Below, one piece after another: positions 20,983-31,710 of a DNA stretch of 64,000 nt. How positions within the stretch are numbered: the first letter of the stretch is position 1; each line of letters begins with the position of its first letter. The notes under the pieces were generated by a model. It had not been told where the DNA came from and searched no databases. It saw only the letters and a program-made list of their open reading frames with translations. The position numbers and the translations under genes are program-made. The stretch is from Armigeres subalbatus (Eukaryota > Arthropoda > Insecta > Diptera > Culicidae), in assembly GCF_024139115.2 (NCBI RefSeq), contig NC_085140.1:334987099-335051098 (forward strand), given 5' to 3'.

Positions 20983-21108
20983 GGGGCCGTCCAGAAACCA
21001 CGTGGTCATATATGGGGGGAGGGGAGGTTTGGAAAATGACCACGATAAGCCACATGGGGGGGGGGGGGGCGTTGCTCTCGAACCACGTGGTTTTTTTTAC
21101 ACTAAAAA
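20983..21108 (+). repeat. CCACGTGG repeat, copy 1
   Basis: Starts GGGGCCGTCCAGAAACCACG and contains GACCACGATAAGCCACATGG with a long G run. An inverted second copy lies at 25511-25629. CACGTGG is near both ends, so it behaves as an inverted-repeat element, though the ends are ragged. Confidence 0.7.
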
Positions 21109-21188
21109 CTTTTGGTGAATAACAATAGCGGTGTAAAAATTTTTAAAATTTAATGAATAAATAGGTATTAAACGCAAAGCGCATCTAA

Positions 21189-21310
21189 GGGCCGATGCCC
21201 ACGAAGCGTCTTTTCAACTCAGTGTTAAAAAGACGTAGGTGCGCATCGAGAAAAATCGATAACGCAGCGTTGGTCGCAACGCCGATGCATATCTGCATTA
21301 TTTGACCATC
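21189..21310 (+). repeat. GGGCCGATGCCCACG repeat, copy 1
   Basis: Begins GGGCCGATGCCCACGAAGCG and has GCGCATCGAGAAAAA and GGTAACGCAGCGT-like sections, shared with 55015-55195. The second copy has clear inverted ends; here the right end is decayed. Confidence 0.6.
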
Positions 21311-21489
21311 TTAGCCAAAGATCCTATATCCATACATAAATAAGCGAAAACACAGGTTGCGATTCAGTCTCAATTTCCACAAAAAAAATTTGGATAGGAA
21401 AAATGGAAGAACATAAAAAAAAATTCCGCTGCAGATGGTTTTTGGCATCACGCCGCCGACACTTTTTCTTCAGCGAACTGCAGCTACAA

Positions 21490-23183
21490 TTTTGAAAAAT
21501 GTTATGTTTTTACAATAATCCTATAAAAAATCTTAAGAAGAAAAATTCAAAAGAATTTTTTGTGGATATTCAGGAAAAATCAAATAAAGAAATTTCCTGT
21601 AAAAACTTTGACATTACTTCATACAATCCTGATAAAGTGCTGGCATTCAGAATTTTTTTTGAACAATTCTCTCTGAAAAATTTTGCTACAAATTAGTAAT
21701 AATTAGTAACATCTCCAGTGTTAATTCCGAAAAATTTTCCTTAAAACTCCGAAAAAAAATCCATGTGAATTCTGTCTGAAAATTAAAAACAGTCCTATGG
21801 GAAATACATATAATGTTCGGTGGAAAAACATTCTAATGAATTTCTTCGACAAGTTCTTCCGAATCTTCACCAGAAATTCTTCTTCATTTACAAAAGAAGT
21901 TTTTCGAACAATTTAAAGAGTGCACTTCAAAATGTTCAGTCTCCAGTTAGCCTTGCGAGCAAAGGCGTAGGATTGCCAATCCGGAGATGACGAGTTCGAT
22001 TCTCGTTCCTATCTAGGATGTTTTCGGGTGGGAAACATTCTCGACACCCTAGGTTTAGTGTATCCATCGTACTTGCTACACAAGATATATAATCGTGCAA
22101 TGGCTGGCATATAAAAGCTTTCAATTTATAACTGAGGAAATGCTAATAGAATATACTAAGTTGAAAAGCAGACCAACTTCCAGTTGGAATATGGGGCCAA
22201 TGTCACATGAAACACTTTGATATTTCCGTTGATTATTTTTTTCAATTTTGGAATTTTGAAATGAAAATTTTTCGGAATACATTTTTACGCTCTTTGTGAG
22301 TTCTGTCACTTTTTTTTTAATTTTCCAAGTATTTTTTTATTCTAGGAATTATTTAGAATTTCCACGGAAGAGTCTATGGATTACCTTCAAAAAACTCTTT
22401 GGATTTTCAAACAATAAATCTTTAGAATTCTCAAGGTTCATGTTTTTGAATTTGAACCAGAAATCATTTCAAAATTTCATCGGAATTCATTCTTCTTCGG
22501 GATGTCATTTTGATTTCCTTGTAGGTTCAGCTAAACATTGCTTATGCAAAGATACACAGGAAATGATTTATAAAGTTTAAAGAATTTTCACATCAGAAAA
22601 TCTTTAAAATTTTGATTTAATTTTTTAAGGAATTCCTACAGGAAATGCTGCAAAAGTACAACCTTCCCAAGTACTACAAAAGTACAATTTTTTCGTTATT
22701 TCCACTTGTAAAAACATCGGAATTTCCTCGGGAAATTCATTATTTGTGATTCAGATGAACTTTTTTCGATTTTCTACTGGAAAATCTTAGGAATTTCCAT
22801 CGGAAATATTTTGGCATATTCCGAATAATTTCTTTTGGAAATTAAAAAAAAACTGCTGAAAATTTCTTAGAATTTCTTTTGGGAACAGAAAAATAATTCC
22901 ATTGGAAATTTGGGAGAATTTCCTTTGAAGATTCATTAAAGTTGTCCAGGATTTTGGAAAAAATCTTTTGAGAGTTTGTAAAGATTTATACTTGCAATTC
23001 TTCGGAATTTGATGTTTATTGGAATTTTCATCGTAAATATGCATTTCGAATCCTTCTACGGATTCTTCTAGTTCTTAAAAATTTCTACCGACCATTTTTC
23101 GGAACTTTTCCACAGAATTTCGGAAAAAATGTCGTTGAAATTCTAAAAATTTTCCGGGGAGACTCCGAAAAATTTCTTATCAA
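21490..23183. repeat. Degenerate GAAATTTCC/GGAATTTTC array
   Basis: AT-rich, with constantly recurring variants of GGAAATTC, TTCCGAAAA and AATTTTCC, as in other degenerate arrays of this window. Open frames on both strands are low-complexity. A SINE of the second family has inserted at 21943-22198. Confidence 0.5.
21943..22198 (+). mobile_element. tRNA-derived SINE (family 2), copy 1
   Basis: The head GTTAGCCTTGCGAGCAAAGG and box B GAGTTCGATTCTCG indicate a tRNA-derived promoter. The body includes GGATGTTTTCGGGTGGGAAA and ends near TTCCAGTTGGAATATGGGGC. An inverted copy lies at 48374-48650. It differs from family 1 in body and tail. Confidence 0.8.
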
Positions 23184-23391
23184 TCACCTATCATAAGACG
23201 AGTTTATACAATCCCATTGAATTCCACCACTTAATTGTATCTTGACAGATACCTATTTCGACCTCAACAGTAAGGCCGTCTTCAGTGTCTCGTACTTGAC
23301 TCGACTTCTTGAGGTCGAGTCAAGTACAGTACTCTGTCAAGATACAATGAATCAATGGAATAAATGTATAAACTCGTCTTATGATCGGTGA
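23184..23391. mobile_element. Foldback element with TCATAAGACGAG ends
   Basis: The ends ATCATAAGACGAGTTTATAC and its complement face each other, and the arms (about 85 bases) stay similar inwards through TGTATCTTGACAGA. In the centre is a perfect 14-bp-arm hairpin (23292-23327, GTACTTGACTCGAC). The minus strand reads ACTGAAGACGGCC then GGTCGAAAT, a layout similar to the 33.2-33.5 kb element. Confidence 0.75.
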
Positions 23392-25510
23392 AAACATTCC
23401 ACTAAAAAGCTCAAAATTATTTTCTTATTCTTATCAATATTAATGTAGACAATAATTTAGGCTTAAGAAGCCTAGTTTTTATGATATTGAATAATTATCA
23501 TAATTGATCGAAAAAATTAATAATGCACCTAAATGTTCTAAATGCACAAAATTCAAGTAGTGCGCATGAAAAAGGTTATGACATAGAGAAGATTTAAAAA
23601 ATCAACATGAAATTCTAAATAAAATGCTTTTAAATTCATAAAAGGGTCTTAGAACTAAGGAGATTCCTGCGATATGAAAAAAGTGGCAGTGTTCCAGAAA
23701 AAAACTCTCCAATTCCTAAAATAATCTAGGCTAAAAAGTAGTGTTATAATAACGATTGAAATTGAATTCTAAAACAAATCTCAACCCTTTCAGGAATGAA
23801 GGGTCATATATGCCCAGCGTTTTAGATTGTCTATAAAATCACAAAAGAAAGCTAGGCCACCATTTTCTTCAGTAAAATTGTTCATCTAGATATTGGCTTT
23901 ACAGAAAAAAATATGGGAGCTCAAATTTGACTGACCATGAAAACTCAGATATCCAAAACCTTGGGAAGATTTCGATTCTAAGCGCGTGTAAATAAAGTTT
24001 AAATGTTTGAATCATTCTAAACAGATGGGTGGTCAGATAAGATGGGTCATCCTGAAGGTTAAGCCAGTGATTAATATTCAGGAACACGAGATGCTCAAGG
24101 TACTTCAAAATGCTCTCAAGTTCAACCCACGAATCTACCAGATCAATCAAGACATTTGCAATGTTCTCATCATCGGTATATACCCAATCCGATGAAATAA
24201 GCATATGACCCTAATTTCCATTAACATGAGATTCAAGAGACAAGGTACCCAAAATTATCTTGAGTCAACAGCAAGTTGCGCAATGACTATGAGGTATGTT
24301 CGCAAACTGTTTTTGTAGGGCCTTAGAAGCACTGGGTTCACGGATCAACCCAATGGAGCTACTGGGATATTATATCATACATCATTCATAAGTTGGTTAA
24401 CTGGATAACTCGAATGATCCGAACTCCAAAATAATAATTGGTCTATAATACATCCATTTCTCTATGAGTCGCTTATGAAAGGACCATTGACTGAAGCATA
24501 TTCGAGATGTGGAATAGAAGTTCCTTGGAAAATTATTCAGAGTGACCGAGAAAATATTTTTAGTATGGCATCATTTGCTTCCACGAGTCGATATCAAAAT
24601 AAAATTTCAATGAAGAATTAGAAATTTTGAGACATGAGCCAGCTCTGGATTTAAAATCACTTTAGTAGAGAAAAAATAGAAATTTTCCATAATAAAATAG
24701 GAAATTTCCAATAAAGAACAATAATACACACAACAATAATAAATTAGCACTTGTAAAAGCAAAAATTGCAATTATGAAATAAGAATTTTCCATAAAGAAA
24801 TCAAAATGTTCAACGAAAAAATACAAAATTTTCATGAATAAATCAATATTAGCAATGAACAATTAAAAAAAAAAAATTTATAATTATTTATTTCTAATAT
24901 TGATGATTCTGAAAACAATACTGAAATTTCTACAGGAATGCTACTCAAAAGAAACAACAGTAGGAGGTTTCATTTGCATCTCTAATATTACATATTAACT
25001 TTGTGATTCTCTGATGAACCTTTCATTGTATAAGTTCAGTTCAGATGCTTCGCTGAGGTTAATATCTTAAGAATTTCAAGTAGCTCCAGAGCTATGGAAG
25101 GTCCCAAATACTCTAAGGAATCTATAGGGATATTCAGTGATGAACTTTATAGTTATTTAAAAAAAACACTAAAACACATAAAATTTAGGAAAAATTAAAA
25201 ATATAGAGATATTTTGGAAAATTTCTAAACCATTATAAATTTTTCTCGAAATTCTTATAAGATATTCGCGAGTCCTCATTTTTTTGTATCCTCCTGCTGC
25301 ATTGAAGGTATGCGAGTTCTAGATATCCTAATACCTGATACACATTTCAACATGATAACATAATCAAAATTTTCGACTTCATGAAAATTTATAATTTCCA
25401 TGCTGGGTTTAGTTTAATTTTGAATCAATTGAAATTGTCCATCTTCAAAATTGATCGGATTAACCATATGTTTTAGTTACATAAGGTTTTTTTTTTAATT
25501 TTTGTACTTT
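23392..25510. other. AT-rich spacer, nothing recognised
   Basis: Contains scattered A/T-rich repeats (for instance AAATTTTCCATAA variants at 24660-24850) but no gene or clear mobile element. Confidence 0.4.
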
Positions 25511-25629
25511 AGAAAAAACCACGTGGTCATGGGGGGGGGGGGGGGCCAAATGACCACGATAAGCCACATGGGGGGAGGGGGGTTGAAAATCTTCAAAAAT
25601 ATGACCACGTGGTTTCTGGATGGCCCCCT
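25511..25629 (-). repeat. CCACGTGG repeat, copy 2
   Basis: Inverted relative to 20983-21108: ends in ATGACCACGTGGTTTCTGGA then TGGCCCC, and contains GACCACGATAAGCCACATGG next to G runs. Confidence 0.75.
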
Positions 25630-25682
25630 ATCGGTAGGACCAGGGATTGAATCCTAAAGAGAAAAAGCAAGTCTATCAATTA

Positions 25683-26012
25683 TCATCTCTGTATACATAT
25701 ACGATATGTAGCATACCGCGAGAAACTTTTTTCGCAAGCTGTCATGATAGAGAACTGATCCGGGATGCTATACCTCATGATAAATTTCTTTTAGAAAGCT
25801 CAAAATGCGGGGAGCACTGGTTCTGATGATGCATTTCAATTTGTTCTAACACCTGTGCAGTAAGTGAAAACAAAGCGAGAACCACCATTTTTCTGCCTAT
25901 CCGATTCTGTTTTTTCGCTCTTGTATACAAGTTTGATAAATTTGTTATCATGGCTTGTTATGATTCGGAACAGTTTTTGCCTCTCTTTTATCGTTGTTCG
26001 TTATCTTCACAC
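25683..26012 (+). mobile_element. Three-copy repeat (R3), copy 2
   Basis: Shares nearly continuous similarity with 53096-53427 (ATGTAGCATACCGCGAGAAA, GGATGCTATAC, AATGCGGGGAGCACTGG, TTTATCGTTGTTCGTTATC) and, inverted, with 14284-14660. The right edge differs from the other two copies after GTTATCT, marking one boundary. Confidence 0.7.
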
Positions 26013-26312
26013 AGCAGATATTAAGAGATCTAAATCTAACAGTCACACGAGCGACAGGTATCAGTTTGACTTCAGTTTATCTTTTTCAAATGATCTGGCC
26101 GGACAATGATCTGTGAGCAGACCAATAACTATTTTCAGAGAACTTTCCAGATTTAGAAATTTATTTAAAAATTGTCTTAAGGCCTTTGTACCATTTGTAT
26201 AACACATTAAGAAACTCCACAAAAACGTTCTGGTCCTATAAACCTTGTCTTGCGAATCAATCCGCTTTTAAGTATCCCTCGGTGCTACAGTGGCCTTGCA
26301 CCTAGTACAAAT

Positions 26313-26564
26313 ATCTTCTTCTTCTTCTTCTAATTGGCATTTGGCATTGGCATTTCAAAGTTATTAACTGCGAGTTTTCTAAGCCAAGTTACCATTTTTG
26401 TATTCATATATCATGAGGCTAACACGATGATACTTTTATGCCTAGGCAAGTCGAGACAATTTCCAATCCAAAAATTGCCTAGACTGGTACCGGGAATCGA
26501 ACCCAGCCACCCTCAGCATAGTCTTGCTTTGTAGCCGCGCATCTTACCGCACGGCTAAGGAAGA
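26313..26564 (-). mobile_element. tRNA-derived SINE (family 1), copy 3
   Basis: Minus-strand copy: the CTT run at 26315-26331 is its (AAG)n tail, GGAATCGAACCC is the inverted box B, and CCGCACGGCTAAGG the inverted A-box region. It abuts the MITE at 26573. Confidence 0.85.
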
Positions 26565-26572
26565 GTACAAAC

Positions 26573-26818
26573 GGTCGGGGTTCAGCCAAACCGCACCAAG
26601 CGGCTTTTAGACTGACTTGTGATATTTTGTTTGTACAAGGACAACGGAAATCGTTTCATATCAATTCCAGCGTGCATTTGCAGTATGATATCCTCAGTAA
26701 TGGCGAGGAGGGATATCCGATGTGATTTGCGATCAATTAAATATGCTAAACGAAAATTTGGGCAGAAAAATGGATAATTTTTCGTTGGCACTTGGTGTGA
26801 TTTGGCTGAACCCCGACC
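26573..26818. mobile_element. 246-bp MITE with GGTCGGGGTTCAGCCAAA ends
   Basis: Terminal inverted repeats are GGTCGGGGTTCAGCCAAACC and its near-complement at the right end. The interior includes ATATTTTGTTTGTACAAGGA and GATATCCTCAGT. Related copies are at 47864-48109 (nearly full length), 20523-20551 (tip only) and 50640-50720 (fragment). It has no coding capacity. No target duplication was evident. Confidence 0.8.
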
Positions 26819-26842
26819 AATACTTGGTTCGAAATAGCTATC

Positions 26843-27213
26843 CAGGTAACCAATAAGCATTAAAGTAAGCCATATAGTAGCATTATACTGGCATTGCATA
26901 TGCTCCATGCTGTATATAAGCATTTCGAAAACCTGGCTGTACAATAACGATATAATATGAACAAATAAAAACTATGTAAAAAAAAAATTCGAAAAAAATT
27001 TCAGCATTTCGGATGCTGGATAAATGCTACTTAGAAAAAAATCTACTTTATCGATGAAGTAGGATAAAGCAGTTAAGAAGCAATATATTGGGCCAAAACC
27101 TGCAATGGAATAGCATTAAAGGCGACTATAGGGCTTATTGACATTTAATGTTTTGCAGTAAAGGCGCATATAATGCCACTTAAATGCTTTATATAATGCT
27201 TACTGGTTACCTG
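26843..27213. mobile_element. 371-bp MITE with CAGGTAACCAATAAGCATTA ends
   Basis: The ends CAGGTAACCAATAAGCATTA and TAATGCTTACTGGTTACCTG are inverted, separated by AT-rich sequence containing several more AATGC/GCATT motifs. No coding frame. Confidence 0.75.
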
Positions 27214-27264
27214 ATAGTTGTTTTAACAATTTTTTACATTCCCAAACTAGTTTAGAATGGCATT

Positions 27265-27715
27265 TGAATGATTTTAATGCATTTAGAGTTACCTGCCTGT
27301 CTGAGAACATACAAATTTGGGCATGTCTATATTTTCTTTACAAGCATACGAATGTGCACTACTCTAAGATGGCAAATATTTCAGTAGTCCACTTTCCCAT
27401 TGGTTTTGATAAGTTAAGTCCTGGGCCTGTGATTCCTTCCCCAGTACTGTCACTCATTTTTGATCCATCTATGTAAAACTTCTGTGTATGGTTTATGTGG
27501 CTTCAGGCTCTTTTCCATCAAGTCTTCGTTAATTACTACGATTGGATTAATAGAAAAATCTCTCAGTATACTAATTACTAATATGTCCCAAAATTGCCTA
27601 TTAAAAACATCTTCGTAATCCTAGTGCACATTTTTCAGCTTCCATTCGCATGTATTAATACAGAGGTAGCTAACTAAGAGCTGCTTCTAATGCTCTTGAT
27701 AACTATATGTATTGC
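27265..27715 (-). pseudogene. LOA-family RNase H fragment
   Basis: Minus-strand translation gives HRWIDGSK-like then GKWTTEIFAILE, RKYRHAQICMFSD, which parallels the RNase H section of the LOA element at 9870-10080 (DGSK, FQAEIYAILE, RKYRFAKICIFSD). Frames are broken. This is a second, much older copy of the same LINE family. Confidence 0.7.
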
Positions 27716-27731
27716 ACCCGTTTTGACTATA

Positions 27732-27790
27732 GGGGAAGGTGGGGAAACTTGATTCCCCGGGAGACTTGATCACCCCCTGCTTTCTGCGTT
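27732..27790 (+). repeat. GGGGAAGGTGGGGAAACTTG repeat end
   Basis: Sequence GGGGAAGGTGGGGAAACTTG with an internal inverted ATTCCCC/GGGAGACTTGATC. It looks like the end of a MITE; I did not find the partner end. Confidence 0.4.
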
Positions 27791-27921
27791 CAAATCTATT
27801 CGATAAATGTGATAAACTTAAGCTAATTCTAGAAATAACACTTTAATGAAGTAAATTGATAAAATTAATTATCGATAAGGGCATCATACTAAGACCGATT
27901 TTACGAACAAAGGCTAGCCGT

Positions 27922-28241
27922 GTCCACATTAGAGGAGCGTGAGTATTTAGAATGTCTGGCGGCTATACACATTCTTCATCAGCAACTGTACTGATCAAGT
28001 GAGGTTGTGTAAGCTATTTGCCAGTCGTTCGACAAGCTCACCTAATCCCCGGAAATAGGCAATTAACTTTGATTGAACTGAACCTGAGTTGCGTGCTCTT
28101 GCCTACGCAATGCGGTCGGGTCTGAGCTTGACGACCGACTGGCAAATAGCTTACACAACCTCACTTGATCAGTACAGTTGCTGATGAAGAATGTGTATAG
28201 CCGCCAGACATTCTAAATACTCACGCTCCTCTAATGTGGAC
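27922..28241. repeat. Near-perfect foldback, 119-bp arms
   Basis: Left arm 27922-28040 and right arm 28123-28241 pair at 117 of 119 positions around an 82-base loop. Arms start GTCCACATTAGAGGAGCGTG. There is no coding frame. The low divergence contrasts with most decayed repeats here. A transcript would fold into a long double-stranded hairpin. A tRNA-like sequence begins 123 bases downstream. Confidence 0.9.
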
Positions 28242-28363
28242 GTGTACAATACACATGTGGAAGTATTGGCTTGAGAAATGGATTGCGAGTGATTTGACTA
28301 TACGTCCAATTTGGGAATCTCGAGCTCGTTCAGTAGCCTCTAGGTTGCGAAGGCCGACGGAGG

Positions 28364-28438
28364 TCCTTCGTAGCTTAGTTGGTTAAAGCACCAGTCTAGC
28401 GTACTGTAGGGTCATGGGTTCGAGTCCCATCGAAGGGA
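28364..28438 (+). tRNA. tRNA-like cloverleaf, anticodon AGC
   Basis: A full cloverleaf can be drawn: acceptor TCCTTCG/CGAAGGG (one U-G pair), D stem GCTT/AAGC, anticodon stem with 4 of 5 pairs, loop CTAGCGT (anticodon AGC, Ala by decoding), 6-nt variable loop, T stem ATGGG/CCCAT, loop TTCGAGT, discriminator A. Box A (TAGCTTAGTTGG) and box B (GGTTCGAGTCC) are good. It lacks the G3-U70 pair that marks tRNA-Ala and begins with U, so it may be a pseudogene, a mischarged or recoded gene, or the head of a SINE. There is no clear T-run terminator in the next 20 bases. Confidence 0.5.
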
Positions 28439-30205
28439 AAGTGGTTACCTCCAATACATTTTCCAAATCAATATCTTCCACATAACGTACATATTCACAT
28501 ATGAGTTTTCATAACATTGTAGATGGTAATTTATTTTTGACACTAGCTGTGTTCAATTCCTATGGCACAATTCTTGTTGCCTAGGATACTTATTGATGTG
28601 TTTGTAGGGCGATTTTTTTTTCACTATGGTCATTATGTACGGTATAAACAAGGGAATAAACAAGGTGGTGGAAACAGCTGTAAAGCGTATCTTTACGGTC
28701 GCCCATAATATATTGAATACTTTGCCATGTTTTTCATTGTTTTAGATGTAGACCCAAAGAATTAGATATGAAACTGTACTAACAACATAACTCACTTACT
28801 CAAGTGTTTTAACAGGGATCGAATTATGCATTCAACAATTCGGATCATCTATCGTATCCTTGACCGCCTCGCCTCGGCTGATAAGTCGTTTGATGGGAAA
28901 AGCTCATATCGAAATAAAAAGGCCCTTCTCAACAAACAATTTAAGCCGAAGAAGCTAGATTTTTAGCTGAAGAAGGCTATTTTATAGTTGAATAAGCACG
29001 CTATCACCTTTCATTTTTTTGGGTTGCCTTGAACCTAACAACGCATTAGTTATTATTGAAATGGATAAATGAATTGAATATATCAGATACTTTCGAAACC
29101 ATCGAACGTTCATACACAAGAAAACGGGTGTAACCATCAGCATCTTATGCATAGACTGCCAAACCGTGGATCAAAACTATTAGTGGTGCGGGGTGTTCTT
29201 TGATGAGTCACGATAAACATGTCTTGATTCATGCTTTTGTCTCAGTTTTATTCAAAAAGTTTGTAGGATAGTTTAGTAAACCATCTCTTTTAGGTGTTTT
29301 GAGGATATTCATTATTGCTATCGGAGATAATTCTTTTATAACTGCGATAAGTGTGAGAAGGCTGTTCCACGTTCATGCTGTCGTGAAGTTCAGGCTGGTT
29401 CCGTTGCTGCATTTCGACGTTCCCCGTCGACAATGATACGACTGTAGTAGTGATGATAATAATACCAGAATAAATCGGTATTTGATATATGAAATATATT
29501 AACTTGTTCTGCTTGGTGTGAAGCCCGATGGCTACAATCGTTTGACGCTGTTAGCTGATAGCTTGTTTGCCATCTCTATGAAATCTGAGTGAATCTGGAA
29601 TCGCCTACTTAGGTTGTTGCCTGACAGGTTGCATCTGGTCCGGAACGACTATCGGAGGAACCAATTCCAGCTGTGTTATAACAGAAAGAGACAATTCCTC
29701 CCGTAGTTGCTGCTGGTGTCACTTATCAGCCAAAATATGAACTTACCGACCAAACAATGGAATAGGGGAACTGTTCCGTTTTCCAACTCACTGAACATAT
29801 ATTCATCTCATTACAAATCAAATAAATACAACACCAATCCCGTCGCTTTTTTTGCTAACACGCGTTCTAACTGGTAAAAATCACAAAAATAAGAAACAAA
29901 CCAAATTCCTTTTCATTGTTTTCTTTTGGATGGGATGGAAATAGGAGCTATGGGATGAAGTGCCGAATCGTTCCCCTTAGTGTTCTAAATTGGATGCCGA
30001 AACGAGCTTTTTCGATCATTTCGAATTCTAGCTGTTACCAACTAGAATTAGTCAAGCTGTAGGTATAGGATAGAAGATGGAAACGGCATGGGACGGGCAT
30101 TTCCAGTTCTAGCGATTGCTAGAACATGAGAAGCTTTTTTTTCTGAAAAAGAAAAAAAATAACATAACACAGAATTAAATTATTCACGGAAAGTAGTTTT
30201 CATTA
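28439..30205. other. Spacer, nothing recognised
   Basis: AT-rich to mixed sequence without a supported gene. Short symmetrical phrases occur near 28930-28985 (GAAGAAGCTAGA, CTGAAGAAGGC) but no clear element. Confidence 0.4.
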
Positions 30206-30210
30206 AAGTT

Positions 30211-30726
30211 TTATATTTCGACTTCGGGTTGGATTATATTTAAATATTTTGATTCAAATTTGGTCTTTGGTTTGATGAATTTCAGCTCTCCATGCTGAAG
30301 ATAGTAATCCGTTATTTTTCTCAGGATGACCATGTGACCATGCTTACGAGTATTTTTTCTGAACTTCGGACATTCCTCTAAATTTTGCAGAATTGCTTCG
30401 GTAAATTTATTCGAAATTGCCCAGGATTGCTTTCCTCTTTTTGTTTCTCTTGGAAGTTCAAAAAAATCTACTGAATTTCCCCGCGGAGATTTTTTGTGAT
30501 AAACCAAGCGTTAAAATTTTTTCTTTAGCGCAGTAGGTATAAATTCGTCCAAATGTTTATTATTCAAAAAAGGCTCACACCAGGAATTAATTCTTTTTAT
30601 AAAGCTTCTCAAAACTTCATCATGATAGTCCATGGCAAGTTTTTTACGAGAAATCAAGAAAATTTTCAGTTTATCGATTAATTTTTCAAGACATATAATT
30701 ACGCCATCATCCACGGTGTTAGCACA
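30211..30726 (-). pseudogene. Unrecognised minus-strand reading frame, one internal stop
   Basis: From about 30726 down to 30211 one frame reads about 170 codons with a single TAA at 30513-30511. The first part (VDDGVIICLEKLIDKLKI, RSFIKRINSWCEPFLNN) is amphipathic and helical. The second (VDFFELPRETKRGKQSW, KHGHMVILRKITDYYLQHG) is basic. Composition is unlike the surrounding low-complexity open frames. I do not recognise the family; a decayed transposon protein or a host exon remnant are both possible. There is no proper ATG at the start, so the left boundary is arbitrary. Confidence 0.35.
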
Positions 30727-30729
30727 TTA

Positions 30730-31032
30730 GAACCATTTCCCCCTGAACTCATCAAATCGAGATTTACCTGTTCGACAACACTCCATACCCGAACTGTTGC
30801 CCTTCCCCAGCCCAAGCACAATTTGCATAAACTGTGCACGTCTTTCGTAAATTGTCATCATCGGACTGTGAGCGCGGAAATGGTTATTAATACGCCAACG
30901 ATGATGGCTCAGTCGCTGGGAACTGTGAAAATTTGATTAATTGAATGTGATTTGCGGCAGCCAACAACGAACCCCTCACACGCGAATCAGAGCGAGAGCG
31001 TGTGAGGGCGGGAGAAGCAGAAAAAAAGTCAT
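30730..31032. other. Sequence upstream of the putative exon, nothing recognised
   Basis: Mixed composition; contains TTGATTAATTGAATG near 30935, which could hold a branch point for the acceptor at 31051, and an inverted pair CCTCACACGCG.../...CGTGTGAGG at 30974-31010. Confidence 0.3.
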
Positions 31033-31051
31033 CTTGTTTTCCTTCTTGCAG
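31033..31051 (+). promoter_or_regulatory. Splice acceptor (polypyrimidine tract and AG)
   Basis: CTTGTTTTCCTTCTTGCAG ends at 31051 and is a near-consensus insect 3' splice site. It predicts that the exon is internal and starts at 31052, so a first non-coding exon should lie upstream. Confidence 0.55.
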
Positions 31052-31710
31052 GCCAAGCCCTAATGGGGTGGTAAATATCCCAACCAACAGGCTACAATAA
31101 TAACAACAGCACCCGGACTACGAGACGCATTCATAGTCGTCGATTCGAGGCGAGAAAAACGTGATCCTTCGTGAGTTCGGTGGCGGTGCGGGGGACGAAA
31201 AGCGAAGGAAATTAATGATATTACACTGTTGAATAGAGCGCGCGGTGCCCAGGCTGAAGCCCAAGCGAGCCCATTTTTCCTCGAGAAGAAAAGAAGACGA
31301 TCCTGCCGCAGCGCTGCGCGCTGGTCGGCGGATGTGGGGGTGCCGCTCCTGAAGGGAAGTGAATGGAAATTACACAGTGATTATCATCAAGTTTTTCGGG
31401 TGCCGTCTTTTACTTCGTCGTTTCTTTTTTTTGTGCTGGTGTTGAAGTTGATACTTTTCTCCGTGGATCTGGGACGGAATGGATGTGCGTGACGGACGTG
31501 AATTTTTTCACGAAATAACGCTGAGCGCTATTTTGCCCAAGTAGGGAGAAAGAAAGTGAAAACTGTGCAATGTATTTGTCTAACGAAACGAAATGGATGG
31601 AATGAACTTTTTCTCGCCGCGTTTGTGAAGTGGCCGCGAGGAGTGGAGGAGGAAAAATCGATTAACGCAGACCGAGAGTGAGAACGGGAAAAAGTGTAAA
31701 GCTGATAAAT
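31052..31710 (+). other. Probable 5' UTR, 659 nt, with upstream ATGs
   Basis: GC-richer than its surroundings, with GTGAGTTCGG, GTGAAAACTG and similar phrases common in insect 5' leaders. Several upstream ATGs are present (for instance near 31216, 31331, 31362, 31480, 31570, 31592), so translation of the main frame may be restrained by upstream frames. If transcription starts nearer, the leader is shorter. Confidence 0.45.

Larger units (their letters stand above)
19741..20985. mobile_element. Degenerate element with TATCGATAC-rich ends
   Basis: Both ends carry TAGG followed by repeated CGATAC and GATACTTTT motifs in opposite orientation (for instance 19762-19830 and 20900-20985). The ends align imperfectly as inverted repeats. 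The style resembles mosquito hAT-like elements, but no transposase is present. A SINE with a short MITE end has inserted at 20523-20857. Confidence 0.45.
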
